Shown here: one piece after another, positions 22,001 to 34,390 of the stretch
Layout of the letters: every line of letters starts with the position of its first letter
Numbering within the stretch: position 1 is the stretch's first letter
From: Angiostrongylus vasorum
Lineage: Eukaryota > Nematoda > Chromadorea > Rhabditida > Metastrongylidae
Direction of reading: 5' to 3'
Length of the DNA: 64,000 nucleotides
Assembly (NCBI GenBank): GCA_018806985.1
Contig: JADANN010000164.1
Coordinates: 434,001 to 498,000 of the forward strand
Notes under the pieces: model-generated
What the model was told of the DNA's origin: nothing
Databases searched by the model: none
The model's input: only the letters and a program-made list of their open reading frames with translations
Translations under genes and position numbers: made by a program

Positions 22001-22260
22001 CTGGCCTATTGCTGGTCGTGCAACTCGGTCCTCCCTGGAGTCCTGACGTAACCTTGCAAGAGCGTATCCAGGTCTTCACCACGATGTGGATCAGAGGGAT
22101 GTGTATTTTCGGCTACGAATTCTTCTCTCGATCTTCCTACTAGTTGATTCGGAGGTATGTTAGAACCGAAATCAGAAACGAATGTAGAAATGAAAAAAGT
22201 AACCAACCGTTTAACGACGACGTAGAGGCCGAATCTCCATGAAAACACAGCACCTCAAAC
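19025..22260 (-). mobile_element. RTE-type non-LTR retrotransposon, near full length, inactive
   Basis: In minus-strand order: a probable 5' region to 22260; apurinic-type endonuclease at about 21970-21110 ([62 protein letters not shown]); then reverse transcriptase at about 20700-19740 (GTAPRPDNVTADFLRAGG, ILSKKGDQRDLRNYSPICLL); then the C-terminal part to about 19500 (ETTSYVYLRRLMNMENN). The polymerase box reads RFVHDIVIF, so the metal-binding Asp pair of FADD is broken. Several frameshifts separate the blocks. A short 3' UTR ends with the TACTTGGATACTTGGACGG segment shared with the copy at 23.8 kb. Confidence 0.85.
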
Positions 22261-22559
22261 TTGGGTACTTAAAGCCACGTATGTGTGGCATACTTTAAAG
22301 AACTGCAGCTGCACCTGTTGCTATGCGGGGGTAGGGTGTATTGTCGTAGAATCAAGTTCTAATGCTTTTCTCTTATTGATGAACAGTGGTGGAGGAGAAT
22401 AAGCGATCCGAACATTTTGCCTGAAAACCTAAATCATGTTCACCACGGATTTTAAATCTTTCGTCGATAAAAACTTGGTTTTTTATCGGCTGTTGGCTGA
22501 GTTTCCCATGGAAAGCGTTTCGTTCAAAATGTTCCCGTCATACGCGACTTAACTTTTTG

Positions 22560-22930
22560 TTCCTGAATGATAACGGGATTTTTCTAATCTACGGTTGGAA
22601 CAAGCCTTTCCAAGCAATGCTGATCAGATTCTACTCAGAATGTTGGCACCACGGAGATGTCAGGGAAGCATCATCTTCTGTATGTGAAGACGTGATCAAC
22701 CTTCGCATGAGCCCTTAAGCGATTGTCATACCCAGCAACAATTTTTTATTTTTCCCGAAAAATGAGATCCCATGAAAGAGAAGTGCTGTGAACAGGGGCC
22801 CGTGAAGGGAGTTTCCATTTTAATCTCGGTTTTCTGTCCTAAATTTTCCAGTTATGACTTCAGTTTTATTGGCCGTTCCTAGTTTAGCATCAAGGTTTCT
22901 AATAGTTAATCTAAAGGAGAAGTTTTCAAA
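22560..22930 (-). mobile_element. RTE endonuclease-region fragment
   Basis: Parallel to 21100-21480 of the larger element (GTCATACCCAGCAAC..., AGAGAAGTGCTGTGAACAGG, then TTTCCATTTTAATC). Heavily mutated. Confidence 0.5.
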
Positions 22931-23179
22931 AATATAATAGAGAAAACCATATACACTTTAGAGCGGTGAAACAACGTCCCTAACAGTCTGTAAAGTGCTC
23001 ATTTCCCCTGTGTATTCCAGGTATCGAAAAAACTATTAGCGTTTATCGAAAGAGCAGCACCATCGACCATGTTTTGAAGATTCCATAATGTAGAAATTTA
23101 CATTTGTAACTAATTTGTGGTCTAATTTCAACTCTTTCTACTAAGTGAAAATGTGGAGGTTGATGCTATTAATTTCATT

Positions 23180-23650
23180 CATTTACTGTAGTGTTTTGCA
23201 TGGCTCAAGTTAAGATCTACTGTAGGAATCCTACCGGTTCTTGTATTCGATTTGTTTCCTCGCATCCGTCATCTCCGAAGACCTTTGAAGTTTTCCGTGT
23301 TGGTTCCATTGCCACTTGAAGACCTTCGTCATCACAGTGTTTCTAACTTTTATTCACTGCCTATTCTTTCTCCGTGGCAGAGTACCATGTGAAATACAGC
23401 CACAAGCATGCTGAGATATGAACAAAACTGGGAAACTCAGGTGCGCTTCAAACCTGCGGTTACCGTTTCCTAAGGCATACATTGTCCACTGCACCAACCG
23501 AGACCCTTTTTGTCAACCAGTTTTTTACTCTGACGTTTTCATATGGATTGTAGTTAGTGATCCCCACCCAGGAGACATAGAAGGCTTGGTGAGTCCGAGC
23601 GACATCAAACCAGCACCGTGCTCATGATGAATGACACCACTATCACTGCG
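23180..23650 (+). repeat. SINE-D copy with a repC fragment nested inside
   Basis: 23205-23340 and 23560-23650 are the two ends of a SINE-D copy. Between them 23345-23480 matches the repC family (ACTGCCTATTCTTTCTCC, TGCTGAGATATG). Confidence 0.5.
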
Positions 23651-23799
23651 TTGCCCAACCCTTCTATATTATTAATAGTGATAAAAGTGGAGTCTACCCC
23701 ATGATTCTCCCGGGAACGATTACGCATGGGTTTCAGAAAAAACCATAAATTAGAATGTTTCACTTGAAAGCATCATATTGGTGGTAGTTTTGCTTTATT

Positions 23800-25960
23800 T
23801 ACTTGGATACTTGGAATGCCCTTCTTCACGAGTGGACGCCAGCATATTTTCCATTCGTTTCTTTGCCTCGCAGTCGCTGTGCATGGTGGAAGTTTCATTC
23901 GAGCAAGGTTGTGGGTGCGAGTCTCATACCGTGATCTTTAGAATGACTGCAGCTCCGAGTACAACTGACTTTAGTTACGAACACGTCTGCCCAACGTGTA
24001 ATGTAGTTGCTCTCGGGGACGCCTGCGTCCTCGTGGAATCCATCCAACGGTTCTCTTCGCCCTTTAGTCTGTTCTTCACAATGTATCATCGGGCCATCTA
24101 GGTTTCGCTGTCCATGTGTGTTGTTCTGAATGAAAATGAGACAGATTTCGAAGACCAGAGCTTCGCATTTAGGCATTCCAGCAAGATGTTGTGTGTGCAG
24201 GTTATGTTTCAGAAGACGTCGTTCAAACGTTCTATGAGTGCCGCACGGTATTCTTGACGCGTATGAAATGTCAGCCCACCTCTCTGCTGCACAACAGAAA
24301 GCTAGGAAAACTTTCGAATGGAAAATACGAGCGCGTATTAGAGTCCTTTTGTTAATCGATGGCTTCTTTGAGAGACCTGAATATGGCCTTCTTCCTCCTT
24401 CTGTTTCTTTTTTTCATCTTGTTCTCTGGTGATTACTGAAATTCCAAGGTAAGCGTACGAGAAGTCTCTGTAATCAGAGAGCTGTGCAGGTCGAGTTGTT
24501 CGTCTTTGCATCAAGGGTTCTTCACGAACTGGGTTTTCTTCCGATTTATGCGTGGTCTGATTTTTTTTTCGCTTCTTTGAACTTATTGATTATCGTCTCT
24601 ATTTTGTTGGCATATCTTGAGGAAATGACGATGTCTTTAATGAAATGAAGATTTATGGAAATCTTCTATCAATGCGTATGCCTTTCTCATTATGAGTGAC
24701 TTCATTATCCACTGCGGTGCGTCACTAAACAGCTTTGGCGATTTGGTGTTGTATTGTCGAATCTCTTTCCCTATCTTTGTGAAAAGAGGTCGATGAAAAA
24801 AGCTGTACCATCGTGGTGCAGCTCCGATAACAGTCAGATAGAGTTCTTATGGAAGACGGGACCTCTCTTTACTCGACGGGCGCTGAGATAGAATTGCACT
24901 CCTTTCGACAGTTTCAAACGCTTTCGTACTCGATAAAGGTATGAACGAGAAACAGATCGTAGTCTCGACGTAATTCTTTGACATGTGAAACGATTTGGAT
25001 GTGGTGCATACAAAAGAATACTTGTCGGGATCCTGCTTGCTCAACAGGTTGTGCCTCATCCAAGCTCTTTGACATGCGCAAAAGGAAAATCTTCGCGAAC
25101 AGCTTGTAGAGTACACTCAATTGATATATCAAACGATATTTACGAAGATCCCTGCAGTTACCCTTTTTCGGCAAGATGACTGTGCTGAACGTCCCCCAAT
25201 GGCCTGGAATTCCCTAATTCTGAAAGTAACATGCCAAATGGGTTGCAAGAAATATGTGCAATTTGAGGCGTCTTGCTCGAAGATAGTCAGTGGTACTACA
25301 ATCGAGTTCTGAAGCTGAGCCCTCCTTATGCTTTCTACCGTAGCTCGAATTTCAGAGTGTAGAATCAGGACGGCTTTTTAAACGGGAGTTTCGGACTTCG
25401 AGATGGAGCTTGTGGAACGGTAAAGATTGGTATGGAACTTTTCTGTGATCAGCTCCATATTATGGTGAGATCTGTTGAAAGTCCCATCTTCGTTCATCAG
25501 GGACGATAGCGGGACATTATAGTCGCTTGGATATGCTGCGTGCAAAAGACTTCTCGACGGCACTTCTTCAGACTAGATCGCTTTTGCGTTGCTTCCAACA
25601 ACTTCTTCTGCGTATTACGATGTAAGTCTGTCTGGAAAAGTCTTCTCCAGCCAGCATTAACTATCATCTACATGTGATGTGTTGTAATAGTGTCAAGGTT
25701 CTCTTCTGTTTTCTAACAACTCCTTTGTGGTAGTGGAGATACGATCCGATCTTCCTGCTAGACGCACAGGCGAATTAGACACAATTTTGAAGTCCTTCAA
25801 CAAGCAGCTCGTAATCTTGGGCTGGGTCTTCTTTAATCTCTCATTCACATATGGGTAGGATTTCGTTCAGAATGTTGTCGCCATACACAGCTAGACTTTC
25901 CAAGGGAGAGGCGTGCTGCAGGTAGGAGTACTAAAAGACAGTTCTCGTTGGCCTTTCCTA
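23800..25960 (-). mobile_element. Second RTE copy, heavily decayed
   Basis: Collinear with the copy at 19.0-21.4 kb and sharing its 3' end (ACTTGGATACTTGGAATGCC). Reverse transcriptase pieces on the minus strand include CRDLRKYRLIYQLSVLYKLF and DEAQPVEQAG at about 25170-25050. Many stops. Confidence 0.75.
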
Positions 25961-26039
25961 TTCCGCCGTTGAAGTTTTCGACAAGAAATTTGTGGCACGA
26001 TTTATCATTGTGGATTGCTTCTTCCAGCTCCCTGTTTCC

Positions 26040-26340
26040 AATTTATTTTTTATAAATATAAACTTTAGTAATAGAACTGAATAGCCATATACCAAATAAT
26101 TTCTTGCACAGCTCATTGTTTTCATGACAGTTTGAAGATGGAAGCAATCTGTAAAACAATACCAATAAAATAAACAGATTTCTAATGTGGTGGCTGTAAT
26201 CTCCAAGCATACCTTGGACCACGCGAATATAAAAGGTTTATTCGACCGAAATGTCGGCGCTTTCGCCTTCTTCAGACCCACGATGATTCGACTCGACTAT
26301 CCACAACCACTACGAAGATCCACATTACAGGCATGATTGA
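26040..26340 (-). mobile_element. Penelope terminal-repeat copy with decayed hammerhead motif
   Basis: The segment GGTTTATTCGACCGAAATGT and flank corresponds to the repeat at 36.1 kb. The ribozyme-like core at 26243-26278 keeps CTGAAGA and the GGC/GCC hairpin, but GAAA has become GACA. Confidence 0.5.
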
Positions 26341-26599
26341 CTAGGAACAATTCACTCGGATCAATGCTACCCTGGAAAGAAAAAGGAGGGCCCTGAAATG
26401 ATAAGCGAATAAAAGTTTATACCAATAACTCGTATTAACTCAATAATCCAAACGAATATTGATTTTTCTTGGCGAGGTTTAATGAAAGAGGCAGTTTTGA
26501 AGATAGTGAATGTAAGTTTCCTAACGGTATTCCTTAAAAAAGAAAGGATATAAACTAGACATTATTTACCATTTTATTACATGACGCGACATCACTTAT

Positions 26600-26951
26600 G
26601 TCACTCATTATTAGATTCCAGCACTTATTGCATTCGGTTCGTTTGCTCACATTCACGATCCGCTAAGGTTTTTAAACTTTTTTCCCATCTAGGTTAGGCT
26701 GCTGCTTGAGAACTTTTTCGCCTACATTATAAATGTGGTTGAATGTTGGTTGAATCGATTCTCCGTGGAATCTTGAGATAGCCATGCTAGTGGTTTTACG
26801 TGGATGAGAGGGAGTGAGCTTCCCCCAGAGAAGTCTTGTGGCAGTTTCCCCACCTCGAGGGAGGAAAACTTTGGTGAGACCGAAAGGGGGGTCGAACCAG
26901 AGGTCGTCCATGTAATAAACGTGATCACTGCCGTTGCGCTATCGGCTCCAA
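26600..26951 (-). repeat. SINE-D-related copy with a well kept tRNA-like head
   Basis: On the minus strand from 26951 the head reads GGAGCCGATAGCGCAACGG (A box TAGCGCAACGG), with B box GGTTCGACCCC about 50 nt on. The left part matches the SINE-D body (AATCTTGAGATAGCCATGCT). Confidence 0.6.
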
Positions 26952-27458
26952 TATGAAGCAAGATAAAGTGAAGTAAGTCGTTTTCGTAGCTGAGGCGTAG
27001 GTAGGTTTTCAAGACCTGCTTATTTAGGTGGTGGTTGGTATAAGTTAGAGTTCACAAATGTATGATATCATAGGAGTTTAATCACTATTAAAAAAACATT
27101 TCATTAACACTGCTTATATCGTATCGACATATTTTTACTTGAGAGACATCCATTAACGTCTCAGCGTAGGAGAGGGCGGTTGCGGCTAGAAGGAGTGGGC
27201 ATGAACTGATCTAGCCTCTTTGACTCAAGTGAATACGGTTCGTGGTTTTTGCAGATATTTCCTTACTCTGAGCCAATCTTATCACCCGTGTGAAGGCCGT
27301 TAGATTAGACTTTCTATGTGTGTGTATTTTAATACCATTGTCCAACGTCGTTGATTAACATAAAGTTGAGTAATTTTCATCCCTGCTGTAACGGCAATCG
27401 AACGAATTCAACACTTTGTCTACTTTCTGAACTCGAGCGTGAAAACAACTTCGGTAAA

Positions 27459-27468
27459 CTTTTTTCAG
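27459..27468 (+). promoter_or_regulatory. Candidate spliced-leader trans-splice acceptor of the DHHC gene
   Basis: A CTTTTTTCAG acceptor ends 7 nt before the ATG at 27476, with no open exon upstream joining to it. This is the usual arrangement for SL1 trans-splicing in nematodes and supports the chosen start. Confidence 0.5.
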
Positions 27469-27475
27469 ATCACCT

Positions 27476-30400
27476 ATGTCCTGGTACTCCGTCATCTATA
27501 CACGAGTGCGTGAATATTCGGAAAAGAATCCTATTCGTGGTTTTTTCCTTGCTCGTTTACTGAACGTTCTTCTCGTGATGCAATTGCTTGGGTTGGTATA
27601 CAGGTGAGCACATCACCACCACGACCACATCAATCAATATCTATGTTAATACGGGCAGAAAATGTGAAGCTAACTCTATTATAAACCTCCAGTTGTTTGT
27701 TACAGTTAGGTATTGTTAGACGGATGATTGCTGACGGACTGATGGATAGAATTAGATGAGAGAGAGGCGGAACGAAGGGCGCGCATAGTGTGGTGGTGAA
27801 CGCGTTGGCCCCCGGAAAGGGTAATAGCGCGTTCGCTCCCCACCGCAGACACCCGCGGTCCGGAGTTTTGCGAACACCTCAGCATCATTGTTATTGTTAG
27901 GTACTAACTAGTAGAACTAACAGAACAGCCGACATGAGTGAAATACATTTGGCACGAGAATAATTGGATAGTCCATGATAGTGATAGTGTTAACAGTAAT
28001 GATAATAACAGAATATCGCTTTCAACACCAAATCAATATATCTCAGCCGGTATGGAGTTTTAGTGATTGAACTATAAACCAAATACAAGTTGTATTCTCT
28101 ACTAAACTGGAACTCTGATTTCCCAGAACCCAACGTGATATATTTTTACAGCTTTTTTTCTATTCGGAGTTTTGCTGGTTTAGCCACTGTGTTCCTCTGG
28201 AGTGCCGAGATAAGCCTGGCCAAAGTCTCTCCAGATCGTCACCACCACAGACAGTCGTCGCCCTTGTGGATCAGAGAGACGTTAACCACCATGCGACTAG
28301 TTCGATACCAGGACGATGGTAGATCCTGGTATTATTTTACCCTCAGTTGGGATTCCTGACGGAAACGCCGGACTCCTCAGTATAGGAGACCCTGCCGAGG
28401 GATGAATCCCTCCGCTGAGATCGCAGTCTGAAAACCAAGAAAGACGTCCCAGCCGCGAAAGCCATTAGGAGGTTCTTTTCTATAAGTCCGTGAATTTCTG
28501 AGGTACTCGAAAGCAGGTCGAGGTTGTCGTCAGTTTTAATAAAGCGGCAGTTTCGACGAAGAGCATGTGCTAAAGGTCATTGTGAGTGAGGCTTCTTGTC
28601 AGAAGTCTTAAATTCGTCATATTTTTTTTGTACACTGTTGGGCTTTAAGGGAGAAAGAATCTGGAAGGCAATTTACGTAGAGCTTTACCCTTTCGTCGTA
28701 AAATGAGGGAATTCTGAGGCAGGAACCGCTTCTCTTGCTTTCTCGCTCAAAATGATTTGATATGGTAATGACGATGGAAGAGAAGAGTAGTGGTAATCAT
28801 ACGATTCGACGATGGTTCTATACGCAAGGTTCAGCGCTGAATTTGCATCTAAGAAACTCATTGATTGTTTCAAGGATTGACCACCAGTAAACTTTCATTT
28901 TTAAATCAGGGTATTTTGAGAAGGGTCGGCTAATGGATCGGTTTGCTTGCAAGCCATTCAATGTTTGTATGACTCTGATTTTCTAACAAAACGAGATATA
29001 ACTTTTGAATCAGGGGTTTATAAACGGCAAGGGTGACTCACCCTCAGCTTTAAAGCTCCAGTCTCCTACATTTTCCCTTTTAAGGAATTTTTTAGAAAAT
29101 CGAACCAATATTAAGGTAATGATGTTTGTGAGAACGCTCCTACAAAGAAATGACGACACACTGACTTCGAGTGATGACAGTTTTGTTTGCATTTGTGGCT
29201 GATGAAATGACGATGATCTTAGAAATACTCGCCATACGCTACCAAGTTCAATGTGCTCCATTGAAAATCCTCAGCACACAATTTTAATCCTACAGGGACT
29301 ACGCAATTCGAAGCATTTATAGCTTCTACGTGTATATTTACATCGTTTGTGGACGCTTTCTGCAGTCTCCACTACAAGCAACCTTCTATCTGTGTGTCTA
29401 CTCATCGCTGGTCTTCATGGCTGTATGGTCACTTTTTTTCTTCGTTGCTAGTTGGAATGGCTAAGGTACCACAAAACTGGACAGTGAGTTCCACTATATT
29501 GAGTCTCTTTTGAAATATACACTGTACGTTCCGTCCATCAAGGGTTATATCAGTCGAACGGACCAAATATTTGCTCACAGTAACATATTTACCGTGAGGT
29601 TGTTGGTTAAAAAAGAAGAGGAACATAACATATGATATCTCTGAATGCTCCAGTTTTTTCTGTATTGATCGAAAGTTATTGTAGACCACAATTATAGAGG
29701 GGCAAGCGAACGACTCAAAGAACTTGAAAGAAGAAGGAAATAGTATAAACGAGGAAAATCTTGCTTAACTCCGACCTACCGGTTATATTTTTGTGTAATA
29801 GTATCGATGACGTTGCGGAACTAAAGCAAGAATCTATCAAATGCCTTTGAATGTGTTACCGTGTGCGCGAGGCTTAACGTTATTCACTCCAAGTAGGCGT
29901 ACGAGGGAGTACAGCCCAGGAGTTCCAAAGACACCGCTATAGATGTTTTAAGTTTAAGAACCATCTGGAGCGACCGTCCCATGATTCAAAGAAAACTGTG
30001 GCGCAAAATGTAAGATGCTGTGGATTACTTGCTACAGAAAAACAAGACGTCTTCGGACGTAGTGCTCACGTTTTCTCTAGAATATCCCGAAACCGAAATA
30101 TTACGCTAATGGGGTTCGATAACCACTTGGTTAAAGGTTACAAAAGTGTTTGGATTTTCAGCTTATATGTCGAAAGAGTTTGTCAAAATTGCATTTGTGC
30201 ATGAATACATATACTAATGGAAAATGCTGCTAGTACTCATAAGTTGCAAAATATTTTCGTTCAAAAAACTGGATTTAGATGAGGACCTTTCAAGAACCGT
30301 GATTGTGTTCTACTCTGTGTTTCTCTATTTTGCTACTTTTACACTAGAAACGTATTTGACGTCGTTTATGATGAAATATTGGTTAAAATCCAGGTGAAAG

Positions 30401-33400
30401 AGATCCGTTATCTTTAGGTATCACCAGAAATAGATGCGGCGCTTAAGGAATGTACTCCTTTCGAAAATGGGCGATACCTCCCCGATAAGTCAACGAATGA
30501 GCAGGTTCTCATAAATAACTTTTTTTTACCGATGACTTTAAGTGAAGGAGCTAAGATTTTTACTAATTGAACTTTCCTTATTTCTGTTAAAGTTTTAGAC
30601 GATGAAGCAACACAGAATTCTAACGAAAGTGGCTGCTCAGCTGGGAGTTGTGCAAGCTGAATGCGATCAAGCTGGCAGGAATAAGTTAGAATTCTTCTAC
30701 CCTTCCTTCGCCGCACTTTAGACGATTTCAGCCATGAGCTGCTAATTTAAATGAAAATATGCGCTGGATGATAGAACATAGTACAAAGAATATATTAGTG
30801 TAAGTAATACATACGGCCTCCCAACGGTTTACCGTCTCATCGTGGCTAGGAGGTGTTCCTGGATGTTGGCCTGCGATCTAGAGCGAGGGGGTTCGTCCCC
30901 CTGGTAGGATCTCCCAGGCTGAGAAGGAGTCCGGCGTTTCCATCATGAACCCTAGCCAAGAGTAAACCAGTACCGTGATCCATCACCTTCCTGGTACCAA
31001 ACTAGTCGCATGGTGGCAAATTTCCTTCTAATCCATATGGGCGGCCACTACCTGTGGTGGTGATGACCAGGGGCAGACCTTGGCCTGGCTGACCTCGGGA
31101 ATCCAGGCAACCACAATGGCTAAACCAGCAATACTGTAAAAAAAATTGGAGATTATGCCCGCACAACCACTGAGGACAGGTTATTCAAGTAAGTATATGA
31201 ACAGTTATAGAATAGTCTTAACCGTTTTATTTACTGCCTACTCTTTTTTAATGGCAGGGGTATACTGCGAAATATAACTTCAATGATGCTGAGATATTTG
31301 CAAAACTGCTGAGCGCAGGTGTCTGCGGTGGGGAACGAACGCGCTATTGTCTTTTCCGGGGAGTAACGCGTTCACCACTACACCATGCTGGTCCTTCGTT
31401 TCGCCTTTCTCTCACCTAGTTCTATCGATCTCTACCGTCAGCAATCACCCGTCAACGGAATTGATCTGGGAAGCCCAAATCGGCAATGAACCCCATTAAT
31501 CTGTTGGGTGATTGCTGACGGCAGAGATCGATAGAACTAGCTGAGAGACAGGCGAAACGAAGGACTCGCATGATGTGGTGGTGAACGCGTTACTTCCCGG
31601 AAAGGACAATAACGCGTTCGTTCCCCACCGCAGACACCTGCGGTGCGGAGTTTTGACAATATCTCAGCATCAGAGATAGAATACTCCAAAGATTTCTGCT
31701 AATAATGAACGGGTCTATTTGTTATGAAATATGATGGGGCACTTAGGGTTATGAATAAGTGCGGTATTTCCATATGACTCACTTTCAAGTCTTACAATCT
31801 TAAGACGGAAGCACATCGTTTAATATTGTCTTTACATCTTTCGGTATGCTGAGAAATACATCTGTAGGAGTTTTTACCTATCTTTTTCATTTCTTTCTTA
31901 AGCTGTCTACATTGTCGTTTTCTTCTTGTGACATAGTGTGTAGGGGCGCGTGTAGCGCAGTGGTTGGAGGCGCCACTCCGACACACACTTGGATTCGATC
32001 CTCGCACCCATGGCCCACCAAGCCCTCCATCCCTCCAGGGTCGGCAAATTGGTGCTAGACTTGTCTGGGAGGATAGCAGCACTGGCTCAATACATCGGCA
32101 GGCCATCACGAGTCATTGTAGAGGCCAGATTTGCATTCAATCACCTCCAACGATACTTAATGAAGTTGGATGCATGACGCATCCCTCAGGGATTGATCAA
32201 CGCTTAGGGCTTTATCCGTTTAGCTTTAACATAGTGTGTTCGGGGAGAAGAAATGGTTGTAATCTGGTCGTACGCTGCGTGAATGAATCTCAAAGGTTTT
32301 TCTTCTCCAGCAACTCTTGGTAACGTTATACATGCGATCATTTTGGTGTTCAAAGCTTCGTCTGAACATTTTGGAGACATGTTTCATTCAAATCACTTCG
32401 GAATCACTTTATACAGCCAGAATATGTTTTAAGAACACCACGGAAGGGGTTTAGTTTAGATTGAACCTCTGCACAAACTGGTGGGGTAGCGACTAGTCGT
32501 ACTGCTGTGCTTTTGAGATGCTGGGAAAAAAGAGGTGAAAACATCTCATGTGAGCATCTCACCAAAATAGAAAACCGGCACCAGAAGCACTTGTGAATCA
32601 ACATGAGCAACCGACTGCGTGAACGACAAGATCTTTTTCTGTTGATAAAAACTGTCCTGTTATTGATTCGTACTAGGATATTGTCCTTTTATTGAATCGT
32701 ATTGTTGGCACACTGGTTTTTTTGTAGTTCTATCAATATAATCCTGATGGATCGTACGTTTTAGAGAAGAGTGAAGATCAGAGTCTGGGGTTTTCTAATG
32801 ATGACACTTGATTTGAAGCAATTTGAGTCCGAACAACTTTTTTCTCTTGATCCAAAACAGAATTGCGCTGTTTCGAGGTGGTTACTACCAGCAACTTTTT
32901 ATGTTTTAAATGGTTCGATAACTTTTGACTAGGTTTTGCTTTTGCGCCCATTTGCCACTCGATATTGGCTTAGTGTTTGCTGAAACGTTGGTCTTCACTG
33001 GTTTGAACTGCACGATTGCATTGCAGGATGGAGAGTAAATTTCTAATAAAGTGTGGAATCCAGAAAAACCTCGTCGTTAAAATAAACGATAGTGAGTTTA
33101 ATCACGTAAGAATAGGTTTTAATAAAGGGCAATGGATTTCAGGTACTGTTACAAGTGTATGAGTCTGAAGCCAGACCGAGCGCACCACTGCTCGTCTTGT
33201 GGTCGATGTGTGCTGAAGTTCGACCACCACTGTCCATGGATCAACCAATGTGTCAATCATACGAACTACAAGCAGTTCTTGCTGTACATTTTCTACAGTA
33301 CACTCACTGTTGTTTGGTGGGATCCTGTACTAACACTTTCAATTTAAAATGTTATCCATCCATTCTGTTATACTTACAATTCTTCTTCGAAGTTCCCACT

Positions 33401-34300
33401 CAATTAGTATGAAATGTTTTCATAGGATTTCTACACTTATAAAAAATCTAACGATTTACGCTAACTAACCGTGAAGAAACGTAAGCGTGTAGTTATTTAA
33501 TAAGACAAGCAGGCAAGAATGTCGGTGATGTGCCAGAAATCATCTTATAGTTCTCCAACTAAATGAATTTATCACTATACTTTCGAATGTAGATTTGGAG
33601 AGATAGATAATTAGGTGTGGGTCCATGACTGGCCATTGTCTAAATTCTATTTATTCCAACACAATTCACAGTGCCAGCCGACATATGTTTATGTATATGT
33701 ACATATATGTGTATATACATACATATGAAGGGCGCGTATGGCGCAGTGGTCAGAGGCGCCCTGCGTGGAATCGATCCCCCATACCCGCGGCTCAGCAAGC
33801 CCTCCATCACTTCGGGGTCGGCAGAATGGTAACGGCCTTGTTTGGGAGGATAGCAGCAGTGGCTGGATACATCGGTAGGCCACCTTCAGTCATTGTGAAG
33901 ACCAGATATGTACTCAGTCACCTCCAAACGATGCTTATTGAAGTCGAATGCGTGGCACATCCTTCAGGGATTGATCAACACCGAGAGCTTTACCCTTTTA
34001 GTTCTACATACATGTATATATATACAACTTTAATGATGCTAAGATATTTGCAAAACTCCGAACTGCAGGTGTCTGCGGTGGGGAACGAAGGCGTTATTGT
34101 CCTTTCTGGAGAGTAACGCGTTCACCACCACACGATGTGGGTCATTCGGTTCGCCTGTCTCAGCCAGACTGGGTTCGTTGCCGATTTAGGCTCCCCAGAT
34201 CAATCTCGGTGACGGGTGATTGCTGTTGGCAGAGATCGATAGAACTAGCTTAGAGACAGGCGAAACGAAGGACGCGTGTAGTGTGGTTGTGAACGCGTTA

Positions 34301-34390
<90 letters not shown>

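Noticed and set aside
30394..30417. Apparent GT-AG intron of 24 nt before DHHC exon 3
   Set aside because: Too short to be spliced; the 46 nt to its left have no in-phase link to exon 2, so they were not treated as an exon.
31953..32030. A tRNA gene (A and B boxes present)
   Set aside because: Boxes are good, but acceptor and anticodon stems do not close and the unit continues into a 200-bp body shared by dispersed copies; it is a SINE head.
32729..32812. Exon-like plus frame [20 protein letters not shown] behind TTTTTTTGTAG
   Set aside because: It ends in a stop and cannot join in phase to the DHHC exons on either side.
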